A DNA stretch of 39,348 nt. Source: Streptomyces reniochalinae (lineage in GTDB: Bacteria > Actinomycetota > Actinomycetes > Streptomycetales > Streptomycetaceae). The notes beneath the pieces were generated by a model. That model was not told where the DNA came from. It did no database searches and saw nothing but the letters and a program-made list of their open reading frames with translations. The stretch is taken from assembly GCF_003323735.1 (NCBI RefSeq), contig NZ_QOIM01000039.1:1-39348 (forward strand), written 5' to 3'. Positions within the stretch are counted from its first letter, which is position 1; each line of letters opens with the position of its first letter. This document shows positions 8,246 through 19,408 of the stretch, in pieces. The position numbers were made by a program, and so were the translations under genes.

Positions 8246-8301
8246 CACTCGCCGTGCCGAGTGTGGCGATCGTTGACGCACTCGGAGTGACTGCCTACCT
8301 T
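8246..8301 (+). promoter_or_regulatory. Promoter of the second MerR gene with two palindromes
   Basis: A -35 TTGACG (8273-8278) and -10 TACCTT (8296-8301) are separated by 17 nt. The palindrome cactc-g-gagtg (8279-8289) fills the spacer, as MerR operators do, and a related inverted repeat cactcg-N6-cgagtg lies at 8246-8263. The two sites share the half-site cactcg. Autoregulation by the downstream MerR protein is the simplest reading. Confidence 0.6.
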
Positions 8302-8352
8302 CATGTGGGCAGGTTCCGGGGGTAACCCGGGATGTGAAGGACGGAGGTCGGC

Positions 8353-8997
8353 GTGGCAAGCACCGGCGGCGAAGGTACGGCAGCTGGCGATTCGTCCCTA
8401 CTCGGCGGTCCACGGGCGGCCTACGGGCGGGAGGTGTCCCCAGGGCGGCCCGCAGCCGGTCTACGGACGGACGGGGCCCCGGGCGAAGCGGCGGAGACCC
8501 CGGCCGAGCAGGTCGGCTACCGCGGACCGACCGCGTGCTCCGCGGCCGGCATCACCTACCGCCAGCTGGACTACTGGGCCCGCACCGGGCTGGTGGAGCC
8601 CAGCATCCGGCCCGCCTACGGGTCGGGCACCCAGCGGCTCTACGGCTTCCGCGACATCGTCGTTCTCAAGATCGTCAAACGGCTGCTGGACACCGGTGTC
8701 TCCCTCCAGAACATCCGTGCCGCGGTCCGGCACCTGCGCTCGCGCGGCCGCACCGACCTGGCGCGGATGACGCTCATGAGCGACGGGGCGACCGTCTACG
8801 AGTGCTCCTCGCCCGACGAGGTGGTCGATCTGCTCCAGGGCGGCCAGGGAGTCTTCGGGATCGCCGTGGGCGTGGTGTGGAAGGACGTCGAGGGCGCTCT
8901 CTCGCAGCTGCACGGGGAGCGGGTCGACACGGGGGAGACCCTGGTGGGCGACCACCCGGAGGACGAGCTGGCCCGCCGCCGCAACCGCGTGGGCTGA
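8353..8997 (+). CDS. MerR-family transcriptional regulator
   Basis: 214 residues from GTG 8353, with GGAGG at 8342-8346. A variable Gly/Ala-rich N-terminus (1-55) precedes the MerR HTH (about 57-125: GITYRQLDYWARTGLVEP, then GSGTQRLYGFRDIVVLKIVKRL), followed by a C-terminal effector/dimer region (about 135-214) with no recognisable ligand motif. It corresponds in position to the MerR gene that lies before gcvB in mycobacteria (the Rv1830 position as I recall). It has its own promoter with operator-like palindromes, so is probably autoregulated. Targets are unknown. Confidence 0.87.
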   Translation: MASTGGEGTAAGDSSLLGGPRAAYGREVSPGRPAAGLRTDGAPGEAAETPAEQVGYRGPTACSAAGITYRQLDYWARTGLVEPSIRPAYGSGTQRLYGFRDIVVLKIVKRLLDTGVSLQNIRAAVRHLRSRGRTDLARMTLMSDGATVYECSSPDEVVDLLQGGQGVFGIAVGVVWKDVEGALSQLHGERVDTGETLVGDHPEDELARRRNRVG

Positions 8998-9062
8998 GGG
9001 CCAGCGCGCCGCGAGCCGGGTGACCGGGCCGGTTGTCGGTGCCATGCGGCAGCATCGGACGT

Positions 9063-10589
9063 GTGAGGACCGAGCCGACCATCCTGCATCTGGACATGGA
9101 TGCCTTCTTCGCCGCGGTGGAGCAGGCGTCCAAGCCGAGCCTGCGCGGGAAGCCCGTGGTGGTCGGCGGGCTCGGCCCGCGCGGGGTGGTCTCCACCGCC
9201 TCGTACGAGGCCCGGCGCTTCGGGGTGCACTCGGCGATGCCCACCGCGCAGGCCAGACGCCTGGCGCCGAACGCGGCCTATCTGGGCACCCGCTTCGGGC
9301 TCTACCGGGCGGTGAGCGAGGTGGTGATGGAGCTGCTGTACGCGCTCTCGCCCCTGGTGGAGCCCCTGAGCCTCGACGAGGCGTTCGTGGATCTGGAGGC
9401 CCACGAGGCGCCGACGGGCACGCAGGGCGGCGCCGAGGGGGCGCGTGAGATCGGTGAGCGGCTGCGGCGGGACATCCGGGCGGCGACGGGGCTCAGCGGC
9501 TCCGTGGGACTGGCCGGCTCCAAGATGCTCGCCAAGATCGCCTCGGAGGAGGCGAAGCCGGACGGCCTGGTGCTGATAGAGCCGGGTACCGAGCGGGAAC
9601 GCCTGGCGCCCATGCCGGTGAGGACGCTGCCCGGGGTGGGGCCCGCGACGGGTGAGGTGCTGCGCCGTGCGGGTCTCACCACGATCGGCGAGGTGGCAGA
9701 GGCGGGCGCGGACGAGTTGCTGCGGCTGCTGGGCAAGGCGCACGGTACCGCCGTCCACGCCATGGCCCACGGGATCGACGAGCGACCCGTGGTGGCGGAG
9801 CGGGACGCGAAGTCGGTGTCCGTCGAGGACACCTACGACGTCGATCTGACCGACCGCACGCGGGTGCGGCTGGAGGTGGAGCGGCTCGCCCGGCGCTGTG
9901 TGACGCGGCTGCGCGCCGCCGGCCGTTCGGGGCGGACAGTGGTCATCAAGGTGCGCAGCTACGATTTCTCGACCCTGACCAGGTCGGAGACCCTGCGGGG
10001 CCCCACCGACGATCCCGGTGTCGTCAAGGAGGCGGCGCTGCGGCTGCTGGAAGGGGTGGACACCACGGCCGGGGTGCGGCTGCTGGGCGTGGCCGTCAGC
10101 GGTCTGGCGGACTTCACGCAGGAGGACCTGTTCGCGCAGGCCCAGGCCGCGCGGAGCGAGGCCGAGGCCGAGGCGGCGCGGCAGGCCGCCGAGGCGGACG
10201 CCGAGCGGGACAGCACGGTCGTGGAGGAGCCGGACGCCGCGGTGCCCGCCGACCGGCAGTGGATTCCTGGCCGGGACGTGCGGCACGCGGCGCACGGCAG
10301 GGGCTGGGTGCAGGGCAGCGGCGTCGGGAAGGTGACCGTCCGCTTCGAGGAGCCCGACACGCCGCCGGGCCGGGTGCGCACGTTCGCCGTGGACGACCCG
10401 GATCTCGAGCCGGCCGAACCGGTCATGCTGGACGCGCGCGTCGCCGAGGCGCTGGCGCGGCGGGCCGCGCCTGCCCCCGCGGGCGGTTCCGGGGCCGGAG
10501 CGGGTCAGTCGCCGGCGCCCGCCACCCGCCCGAAGTCGCGGTCCGGCGGTGCCGGTGCCTCGTCGGGCAGTGGTGTGTCGAGACCGTAG
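9063..10589 (+). CDS. dinB: DNA polymerase IV (Y-family translesion polymerase)
   Basis: 508 residues from GTG 9063. The Y-family palm begins at once: ILHLDMDAFFAAVEQ holds the first catalytic Asp, and SLDEAFVDLE the catalytic Asp-Glu pair (about 108-117). YEARRFGVHSAMP is the fingers motif, GVGPATGEVLRR the helix-hairpin-helix thumb, and residues 245-360 the little-finger domain. The C-terminal 130 residues are an unusual extension: an Ala/Glu-rich helix, a segment around GWVQGSGVGKVTVRFEEP resembling an actinobacterial DinB tail, and a low-complexity end. The last 85 bp overlap the oppositely oriented PRC-barrel gene. The start upstream at TTG 9033 is possible but lacks conservation. Confidence 0.92.
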   Translation: MRTEPTILHLDMDAFFAAVEQASKPSLRGKPVVVGGLGPRGVVSTASYEARRFGVHSAMPTAQARRLAPNAAYLGTRFGLYRAVSEVVMELLYALSPLVEPLSLDEAFVDLEAHEAPTGTQGGAEGAREIGERLRRDIRAATGLSGSVGLAGSKMLAKIASEEAKPDGLVLIEPGTERERLAPMPVRTLPGVGPATGEVLRRAGLTTIGEVAEAGADELLRLLGKAHGTAVHAMAHGIDERPVVAERDAKSVSVEDTYDVDLTDRTRVRLEVERLARRCVTRLRAAGRSGRTVVIKVRSYDFSTLTRSETLRGPTDDPGVVKEAALRLLEGVDTTAGVRLLGVAVSGLADFTQEDLFAQAQAARSEAEAEAARQAAEADAERDSTVVEEPDAAVPADRQWIPGRDVRHAAHGRGWVQGSGVGKVTVRFEEPDTPPGRVRTFAVDDPDLEPAEPVMLDARVAEALARRAAPAPAGGSGAGAGQSPAPATRPKSRSGGAGASSGSGVSRP

Positions 10590-10879
10590 TGGCGGTAGAG
10601 CTGGAGCTCCTGCTGCGGTGAGAGGTGGCGGCCCACTCCGAAGTCGGGCGCGCCCCTGATCAGATCGCGCGCGAAGGGCACGCGCAGGCCGGTCTCGTCC
10701 AGTCGGGAGGGTTCCAGCGGTACGAAGGCGTCACGGCTGAAGATCCCGGTGCGCAGGGCTGCCCACTCCGGTTCGCCGGTGGCGTCGTCCAGGTACACCT
10801 CGTCGACGGTGCCGATCTTGTCTCCCCGGCTGTCGAACGCCTTGCGGCCGATCAGGCTCCGCGGGTCTATGTCGGTCTG
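10505..10879 (-). CDS. PRC-barrel domain protein
   Basis: 124 residues from GTG 10879, which follows GGGAGGGAG in the minus strand. Residues 5-75 form a PRC-barrel (LIGRKAFDSRGDKIGTVDE, YLDDATGEPEWAALRTG, FVPLEPSRLDETGLRVP). A short tail with LSPQQELQLYRHYGL is typical of the actinobacterial stress-associated versions. The domain occurs in RNA-processing and photosynthetic reaction-centre proteins; the role of stand-alone forms is not known. The upstream ATG at 10909 would add ten residues. It converges on dinB, sharing 85 bp. Confidence 0.82.
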   Translation of the reverse strand, partial: QTDIDPRSLIGRKAFDSRGDKIGTVDEVYLDDATGEPEWAALRTGIFSRDAFVPLEPSRLDETGLRVPFARDLIRGAPDFGVGRHLSPQQELQLYRHYGLDTPLPDEAPAPPDRDFGRVAGAGD

Positions 10880-11023
10880 CACGGATCTCCCTCCCACGGG
10901 TTGCGACATGCTGTTCCTGCTCGTACCCACTACGAAACGGTACTTTTCGGCCACTGGCCACTTGAACACACTCCGGGTTACCACCGAGGGGCTCGCTGAT
11001 ACGCTCGTAAACGGCTGTCGACC

Positions 11024-11252
11024 CCGTGCGGGAGAGTCCTCCGGGAAGTTTCCGGAGGCGCCGAAGGAGCAACTCCTCCCCGGAATCTCTCAGGCTCACG
11101 TACCGCACGGACGAGGTCACTCTGGAAAGCAGGGCGGGCCCCGGACCAGCGCCGATGCCCCCCTCACCGACGGTGTAAGCCGAGCGTCCGGTCAGTGGGG
11201 CGGGTCGGTGAAACTCTCAGGTCCGGATGACAGAGGGGGAGGCCGAACGGGC
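11024..11252 (+). ncRNA. Glycine riboswitch (tandem aptamers) upstream of gcvP
   Basis: The leader carries the conserved glycine-aptamer core: gcgggagagtcc, gcgccgaaggagcaa, then tctctcaggc and a P3b-type hairpin accg...cggacgagg ending in cactctgga (11024 to about 11136). A second, more divergent aptamer follows, with ccgacggtgtaagcc (near 11170), ggtgaaactctcaggtcc (11207-11224) and gatgacagaggggga. The first stem ccgtgcgg/ccgcacgg pairs perfectly. Glycine riboswitches normally turn on glycine-cleavage genes when glycine is high. The mechanism here (transcription or translation) cannot be read; the RBS of gcvP lies about 35 nt after aptamer II. Confidence 0.9.
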
Positions 11253-11302
11253 ACCCGTGGAAGGTGCCCCCCGAGGTCGCACCGACCAGGAGGCCCCCGC
11301 AG

Positions 11303-14215
<2,913 letters not shown>

Positions 14216-14232
14216 CCAGGCAGACCAGCCAC

Positions 14233-14314
14233 CGCTCGCCGCCCCACGAGGCGGCGAGCGGGCACGTGTCAGGCCCTGTGCGGCGCACGCCGCACAGGGC
14301 CTGACACGTGCCCG
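14233..14314. terminator. Two abutting hairpins, including a 27-bp perfect stem
   Basis: Hairpin 1 (14233-14260) has 11-bp arms cgctcgccgcc/ggcggcgagcg and a 6-nt loop. Hairpin 2 (14259-14314) is a perfect 27-bp inverted repeat with a 2-nt centre, starting cgggcacgtgtcaggccctg. They share two bases and lie between the convergent gcvP and DUF5999 genes, so a bidirectional terminator is likely. Confidence 0.8.
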
Positions 14315-14330
14315 TTGCCGGGCGCGGCCC

Positions 14331-14534
14331 TCAGGCGGCCGTCACGTGCCGGGTGCGGAGTGGCCGGTGCGGCGCGATGATCTGGCCGTCCGGCAGCAGC
14401 TCGCCGGTGTCCTCGAAGAGGAGGACCCCGTTGCAGAGCAGGCTCCAGCCCTGCTCGGGGTGGTAGGCCACGGGGTGCGCGGCCTCCCGGTCGGCGGAGT
14501 CGGCTGTCGGGCACAGTGGCTGGTGCTGGCACAT
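14331..14534 (-). CDS. DUF5999 family small protein
   Basis: A 67-residue protein starting MCQHQPLCPTADSADREAA, with the conserved middle HHPEQGWSLLCNGVLLFEDTGE-type sequence (here YHPEQGWSLLCNG, VLLFEDTGELLPDG) and an ending after QIIAPHRP. I recognise it as a widely conserved Streptomyces small protein of unknown function. The paired Cys near the start (C2, C7) and C33 could bind a metal, but this is speculation. The ATG at 14534 is chosen because conservation begins there; an upstream in-frame ATG at 14591 gives a basic tail that looks non-coding. It faces gcvP across the double hairpin. Confidence 0.85.
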   Translation of the reverse strand: MCQHQPLCPTADSADREAAHPVAYHPEQGWSLLCNGVLLFEDTGELLPDGQIIAPHRPLRTRHVTAA

Positions 14535-14832
14535 TGTCGCTGTCGTCTTCCGTCGTGTGATGGCGTCTGTCCTGCGGCGCTTGCTCTGCATGGCCGTTCC
14601 CCCGTAAACCGTGGTCCGTTCCGGTCCATCTCACAGTGTTCCGCCGCCGGCACGAATCCGCAGGGATTTCGCGTCAGCACGTACCCAACCGCTCAGACGC
14701 GTCACCCGTGCGGGCGGTTGCGTCCAACGATTCGGTACCTGCGGGGGGTTGAGACCGCCGGGAGGCACTAGTACGTCCGGGGCACGAGAGGCGGGCCGCG
14801 TGGTCACACGCTTCCACCGGCGGGGACGGCTG

Positions 14833-15531
14833 TCAGGCGGAGGTGCGCAGCAGAGGGGCCGTCTTTGCGCCGGAGATCTCCGAACGGGCGCTCGCGGCGG
14901 GGGCCGTGACCAGCCGGCGGGTCAGCACGGGCAGCAGCGCGTCGACGCGGTGCGCCGTGTGGGCGGCGATACCGGGCGGCGCGGGGGCCAGTGGAATCAG
15001 CAGGTCGGCCGCTTCGGGCTCGCCCTCGGCGGGGTCGGCGGAGGTGTCGTGGTGCAGCCACAGGGTGAGCATGTACAGCTCGGGAACGGACAGCAGCCGC
15101 GGCTGGTAGGGCGTCGGCAGCGCTTCGGCCTGGCGCATCGCCCGTACCGTGGACAGCACGTAGGGGCCCTGCCGGAACTGCCCGAAGGCCCAGCCGTCCG
15201 CGGTCAGGACGGCCTCGGCGGTGCCGGCGTGGGCGGCGCCGTGCGGACCGGCGGCATCGCTCGTCTCGTCGCGCAGCAGGAAACGCCAGCCGGTCAGACG
15301 GGTGAGGGGGCCGGGGGCCGCGTGACCGGCGCGCGCGTGCGCCCGCTCGTCGGTGCTCGGCGCCACGCGCGCCATCTCGTAAGCGGGCAGCGGGAGTTCG
15401 GGACGCAGATGGCCCTGGGCCGCGCGCAGGGTCGCGGGGGCGCGGGTGCCTCTGACGGCCGTCGGCGAGCCGAGGGCGGTCAGGACACTGCGCAGGGCTG
15501 GGGCAGGGGCCTCGGATACGTGCAGCGGCAT
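14833..15531 (-). CDS. Streptomyces hypothetical protein
   Basis: 232 residues from ATG 15531 with GAGAGAGG upstream in the minus strand. It has no signal peptide or membrane segment. Its best-conserved looking part is DGWAFGQFRQGPYVLSTVRAMRQAEALP and PYQPRLLSVPELYMLTLWLHHD, followed by LIPLAPAPPGIAAH. I recall homologues in other Streptomyces at this place (between the gcvP region and the GCS2 ligase) but no assigned function. The acidic-aromatic pattern does not match an enzyme family I can name. The C-terminal 20 residues are low complexity. Confidence 0.75.
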   Translation of the reverse strand: MPLHVSEAPAPALRSVLTALGSPTAVRGTRAPATLRAAQGHLRPELPLPAYEMARVAPSTDERAHARAGHAAPGPLTRLTGWRFLLRDETSDAAGPHGAAHAGTAEAVLTADGWAFGQFRQGPYVLSTVRAMRQAEALPTPYQPRLLSVPELYMLTLWLHHDTSADPAEGEPEAADLLIPLAPAPPGIAAHTAHRVDALLPVLTRRLVTAPAASARSEISGAKTAPLLRTSA

Positions 15532-16038
15532 GGCGGGTCGCCTCTCTCGGGAGACACACGGTGCTGGCGGGGGCGCGACGGCGATGTCGGCGCGAAGGGG
15601 CCGCGAGCGCGGCGGGAGGGGTCGACGGCGGGTCGGGTCGCCAAGTCTCTGCCTCGTTCGTGCAGTTTATACGAGATGTGTTCGAGAGAGGTTTCCGCTA
15701 ACGTACGCCGGTGTTTACCGAAAGGGGATAACCGGCCGAATCGCCGCCCTTTTCACCTGCGCTGACGACGGGTGAACGTGTATGACCTCGGGCGCGGGAG
15801 GAAACGCGGTCGGCCTGTTGTGGTCGGTGTTTCTCACAAGGAGATGCCGTTGGGCTGGGACGCCGCCGTATGCCGAAGGAATGTGCCGTCCGACATGCGC
15901 CAGCCTAGCGGCACTTACCCGCCCGGTCAGCCCCGGCAGGCGTTATCCACGGCCAGGCAGGGCATTATCGGTGCACGCTCGGCCACGTACGCCCCAAAGA
16001 TATCCCGGCGCTAGCCGCGAGCAGGGAGGAAGCCCCCG
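15532..16038. other. 507-bp intergenic region
   Basis: No convincing gene. An open frame at 15772-16014 (80 codons) has no recognisable similarity or good RBS. The stretch 15655-15740 is less GC-rich and contains gtttatacgag and gtgtttaccgaaaggggataac, a likely place for divergent promoters of the hypothetical gene (left) and the GCS2 gene (right). I could not fix -35/-10 pairs. Confidence 0.5.
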
Positions 16039-17535
16039 ATGGGAGAGAAGGTCGTCGCCGACAGGTTCGACCTGTCCGACCGGCGGCGGTACCGGCAGAA
16101 GCTGCACAAGTGCCTGGAGGGGCTGGGGCAGCTACTGGAAGAGAAGAGGTTCGACCGGCCCAGGAACCTGATGGGATTGGAGATCGAGCTGAATCTCGCG
16201 GACGCCCAGGGCCAGCCGCTCATGGTGAATGCCGAGGTTCTCCAGCGGATCGCGAGCTCCGATTTCCAGACCGAGCTGGGACAGTTCAACCTCGAAGTGA
16301 ATATCGTGCCGCACGCGCTCTCGGGTCGCGTTCTCGACCAGCTCGCCGAGGAACTGCGGACCGGCCTCGCCTACGCGGACCGCCAGGCCCGCGAGGCCGA
16401 GGCGCGCATTGTGATGATCGGAACCCTGCCGACCCTCACACCCGGCGACCTGACGGTGGCCAACCTCACCGACGTGGACCGCTACCGGCTGCTCAACGAC
16501 CAGATCATGGCGGCCAGAGGCGAGGAGATCACCCTCGACATCGAGGGGGTCGAGCACCTGACGACCACCTCCGAGTCGATAGCGCCCGAGTCCGCCTGCA
16601 CCTCCGTGCAGCTGCATCTGCAGGTGACGCCCGGGCGGTTCGCCGACGTGTGGAACGCGGCCCAGGCCATCGCCGGGGCGCAGATTGCCATGGGGGCCAA
16701 CTCGCCCTTCCTGTTCGGGCACGAGCTGTGGCGCGAGTCGCGGATCCCCCTCTTCCTCCAGGCGACCGACACCCGGTCACCGGAGCTGCGGGTACAGGGT
16801 GTGCGCCCTCGCACCTGGTTCGGCGAGCGCTGGATCTCCTCGGCGTACGACCTGTTCGAGGAGAACGTCCGCTACTTCCCCGCCCTGCTGCCCCTGCGCG
16901 ACGAGGAGGACCCGCAGCGGGTGCTCGCCGCCGGCGGTGTGCCCTCGCTGCCGGAGCTGACCCTGCACAACGGCACCGTCTACCGCTGGAACCGCCCGGT
17001 CTACGGCGTCATGGACGGGGCGCCGCACCTGCGGGTGGAGAACCGGGTGCTGCCCGCGGGTCCGACGGTGACCGACGTGCTCGCCAACACCGCGTTCTAC
17101 TACGGGCTGGTGCGGGCGCTGGCCGACGATCCCCGGCCGGTGTGGAACCGCATGCCGTTCGCGTACGCGGAGCGCAACTTCGACGCCGCCTGCCGGCACG
17201 GCATCGAGGCCCAGCTGTGGTGGCCGCGCTCGGGGCGGGGCTCGGGACTGGTGCGGCGGCCCGCCACCCGGCTGGTGCGCGAGGAGCTGCTGCCGCTCGC
17301 CGCCGCCGGACTCGACGCCTGGGGCGTGGAGCCCGCGGACCGCGACCGCTGCCTGACGGTGATCGAGGAGCGGTGCCGGCGCGGGGTCAACGGCGCCTCC
17401 TGGCAGGCGTCCGCCTACCGCAGCGCGCTGGAGTCGGGGCTCGACCGGGACAAGGCGCTGGCCGCGGTCACCCGTGCCTACTGCGACCGGGCCGCCGACG
17501 GCGCGGCCGTCCACACGTGGGACGGCGGACTCTGA
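16039..17535 (+). CDS. GCS2-family carboxylate-amine ligase (glutamate-cysteine ligase-like)
   Basis: 498 residues, ATG-independent support from GGGAGGAAG at 16023-16031. The glutamate-cysteine ligase type-2 fold is shown by LMGLEIELNLAD (about 49-60, acidic metal/ATP site), FNLEVNIVPHALSG (about 82-95), SACTSVQLHLQV (about 189-200) and HLRVENRVLPAGPTVTDV (about 330-348). It should couple an amine to a carboxylate with ATP. Streptomycetes make mycothiol rather than glutathione, so gamma-glutamylcysteine is an unlikely product; the real substrates are unknown. The length and sequence match the long actinobacterial subgroup rather than EgtA or YbdK. It converges on the VWA gene with 22 bp between. 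Confidence 0.82.
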   Translation: MGEKVVADRFDLSDRRRYRQKLHKCLEGLGQLLEEKRFDRPRNLMGLEIELNLADAQGQPLMVNAEVLQRIASSDFQTELGQFNLEVNIVPHALSGRVLDQLAEELRTGLAYADRQAREAEARIVMIGTLPTLTPGDLTVANLTDVDRYRLLNDQIMAARGEEITLDIEGVEHLTTTSESIAPESACTSVQLHLQVTPGRFADVWNAAQAIAGAQIAMGANSPFLFGHELWRESRIPLFLQATDTRSPELRVQGVRPRTWFGERWISSAYDLFEENVRYFPALLPLRDEEDPQRVLAAGGVPSLPELTLHNGTVYRWNRPVYGVMDGAPHLRVENRVLPAGPTVTDVLANTAFYYGLVRALADDPRPVWNRMPFAYAERNFDAACRHGIEAQLWWPRSGRGSGLVRRPATRLVREELLPLAAAGLDAWGVEPADRDRCLTVIEERCRRGVNGASWQASAYRSALESGLDRDKALAAVTRAYCDRAADGAAVHTWDGGL

Positions 17536-17557
17536 CGTCGAGGGCTGGTGGAGCGGG

Positions 17558-19408
17558 TCAGCCGCGGCTGCCCGCCTCCACGATCGCCTTGAGGATCACC
17601 TGATGGATCTGGGCCGGGTCACTGACCTGGTGGGCGGAGCCGCCGGTCGCCTTCGCGAGTTCCTCGGCGGCCTTCTCGTCGGCGTCGGGGCCCACGGCGA
17701 TGGCGATGAGCGGTACCGGCGCCTTGCCGTCGCTCAACTGCTCCAGCTCGGCCACCAGTTCGGCGCGGGAGATGCTGCCCGGGTCCTCGTTGGCGCCGTC
17801 GGTCAGGACGACGAGCGCGTTGAACCTGCCCTTCGCGTACTGCTTGCGTGCCTGCTCGTAGGCGGCCAGGGTCGTGTCGTAGAGCCCGGTCGCGCCGCCG
17901 GGGATGGGCTCCATGCCCCCGAACGCCTTGGTCAGCCGGGACCGCTGGGTCACCCCGTCGCCGTCCTCGTGGCCGAGCCGGCGCGGCGGCACGAGCTCGC
18001 GGTAGTCCCTGTCCCCGGCCAGCCGGGTGGAGAACTCCCACAGTCCCACCTCGTCCCGCGGTGTGAACCGGGTCAGCCCCCGCAGCAGCGACGCCTTGGT
18101 GACATCCATCCGGGACTGTCCGGGGCGGCCGGGCACGGGCGCGGCCATCGAGGCCGAGGCGTCGACCACCAGGGTGAAGCGGGCGCTCTGCACGGTGATC
18201 GTCCACATGCCCAGCGCCGTGCGCACGTCCTCGGGTGCGGGCGGCTCGCCCGGCGTGGCCGTGTAGGGCTGGGGGGCGCGGGCCCCGGCGGTGCGCGCCA
18301 CGCCCCCGGCGGCCTCGCCGTCCGGCGCCCTGAAGCCGTGCCGCCGAAGCTCCCGGCGGCCCTCGGCGCCGCCGAGGAGGGTCTGGAACCGGGTGGCGGC
18401 CCGACTGGTCGCGGTGTCGCGCTCGCCGGTCTGAAGCAGCGTGTACGGATAGTCCAGGACGGTGGAGCCGTCCTTCGTGGAGCCGGGGTAGAACAGCCGC
18501 AGCCCCGGCGCGCCGCCCCGCTTCCTGTTGTGGGCGTAGGCGGCCTGCTCGGACAGGAGAAGAGCCTGGTTGCGCCGCGGATTGCCCAATTCGGCGCCGG
18601 AGGTGTCGTGCGGCAGGGTCGCCAGGACCTGCGAGTCGCCGGGCGCGGTGCGCTCGGCGAGCTGTCGGGCGGCCGCGGCGGCCGCCGTCCGGGAGGTGTC
18701 AGCGCCCTGTTCGGCCGTCGCGCTCTGGATCCGGGTGAGGGCCAGCAGCCCTGTCGCGCTGCGGGCCGGATCGGCGGTGCCGACGCGCAAGTCGCCCTCG
18801 CCGCTCGCCGCGGCGGCCAGCTGCGCCCACGAGTAGGTCTTGCCGGGCCACCCCATCTCCTCGGCCGCCGCGGGGACGGCGGCCAGGGCCAGCGGTGAAG
18901 TGGCGACGCTCCCCAGCGGGCGCAGGCCGGTGTCCTTGCCCGAGGAGGAGGACGCGCGGTCCGTCCATATCCGCGAGTCCGGCAGCCAGACGTCGAAGTC
19001 CTCCGCCGCTTTCCCGCCGCCTCTTCTCAGCACGGCCGCCATCTCGGCGCCGGTACGCTCGCCGACGTGGACGTCCAGGCACTGCCCGTCCGATCTGGCG
19101 TTCTCCTCACGCGCCCGGTCGGCGACGGCCCTGAGGGCGGGGGCGATCGCGGGCGCGGCGGCCACGCGCAGCTCCACCGTCGACCCGTCGCACGCACCGC
19201 CGAAGGGGAGCACTCCGGTGCGCGTGGCGACGACGGCTCCCGCCCCCAGCGCGACGACCAGCCCCACGGCGCAGAACACGGTGCGCCGGCGTGCGCGCCC
19301 GCGTGTGCCGTGCCGCGTACGGGTGCCCGCGTGTCCGGGCCGCTCCGCGGTGTAGGGCCCCCGCGGCCCGTGCGCACCGGAGTCGTCGGGCAAGCTGTGT
19401 CGTGGCAT
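17558..19408 (-). CDS. Membrane-anchored binding-protein-like / von Willebrand A domain protein
   Basis: About 616 residues from ATG 19408, behind GGGAGGGG. A basic cytoplasmic tail (1-40) leads to one membrane segment (about 43-64, VFCAVGLVVALGAGAVVA), so the rest is outside. Residues 75-370 resemble an extracellular solute-binding domain (VELRVAAAPAIAPALRAVA, FDVWLPDSRIWTDRA, LLALTRIQSA). Residues 415-610 are a VWA domain with an intact MIDAS DASAS, Thr-containing VVLTDGANED, and DEVGLWEFSTRL. VWA domains bind ligands through a metal ion. A cell-surface adhesion or sensing role is inferred; the ligand is unknown. A longer start (19570) is not favoured as its N-terminus is low complexity and overlaps the CPBP upstream region. 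Confidence 0.82.
   Translation of the reverse strand: MPRHSLPDDSGAHGPRGPYTAERPGHAGTRTRHGTRGRARRRTVFCAVGLVVALGAGAVVATRTGVLPFGGACDGSTVELRVAAAPAIAPALRAVADRAREENARSDGQCLDVHVGERTGAEMAAVLRRGGGKAAEDFDVWLPDSRIWTDRASSSSGKDTGLRPLGSVATSPLALAAVPAAAEEMGWPGKTYSWAQLAAAASGEGDLRVGTADPARSATGLLALTRIQSATAEQGADTSRTAAAAAARQLAERTAPGDSQVLATLPHDTSGAELGNPRRNQALLLSEQAAYAHNRKRGGAPGLRLFYPGSTKDGSTVLDYPYTLLQTGERDTATSRAATRFQTLLGGAEGRRELRRHGFRAPDGEAAGGVARTAGARAPQPYTATPGEPPAPEDVRTALGMWTITVQSARFTLVVDASASMAAPVPGRPGQSRMDVTKASLLRGLTRFTPRDEVGLWEFSTRLAGDRDYRELVPPRRLGHEDGDGVTQRSRLTKAFGGMEPIPGGATGLYDTTLAAYEQARKQYAKGRFNALVVLTDGANEDPGSISRAELVAELEQLSDGKAPVPLIAIAVGPDADEKAAEELAKATGGSAHQVSDPAQIHQVILKAIVEAGSRG

Noticed and set aside
15772..16014. 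80-codon frame upstream of the GCS2 gene
   Set aside because: It has no family match, no clear RBS and weak codon bias; the region fits better as divergent promoters.
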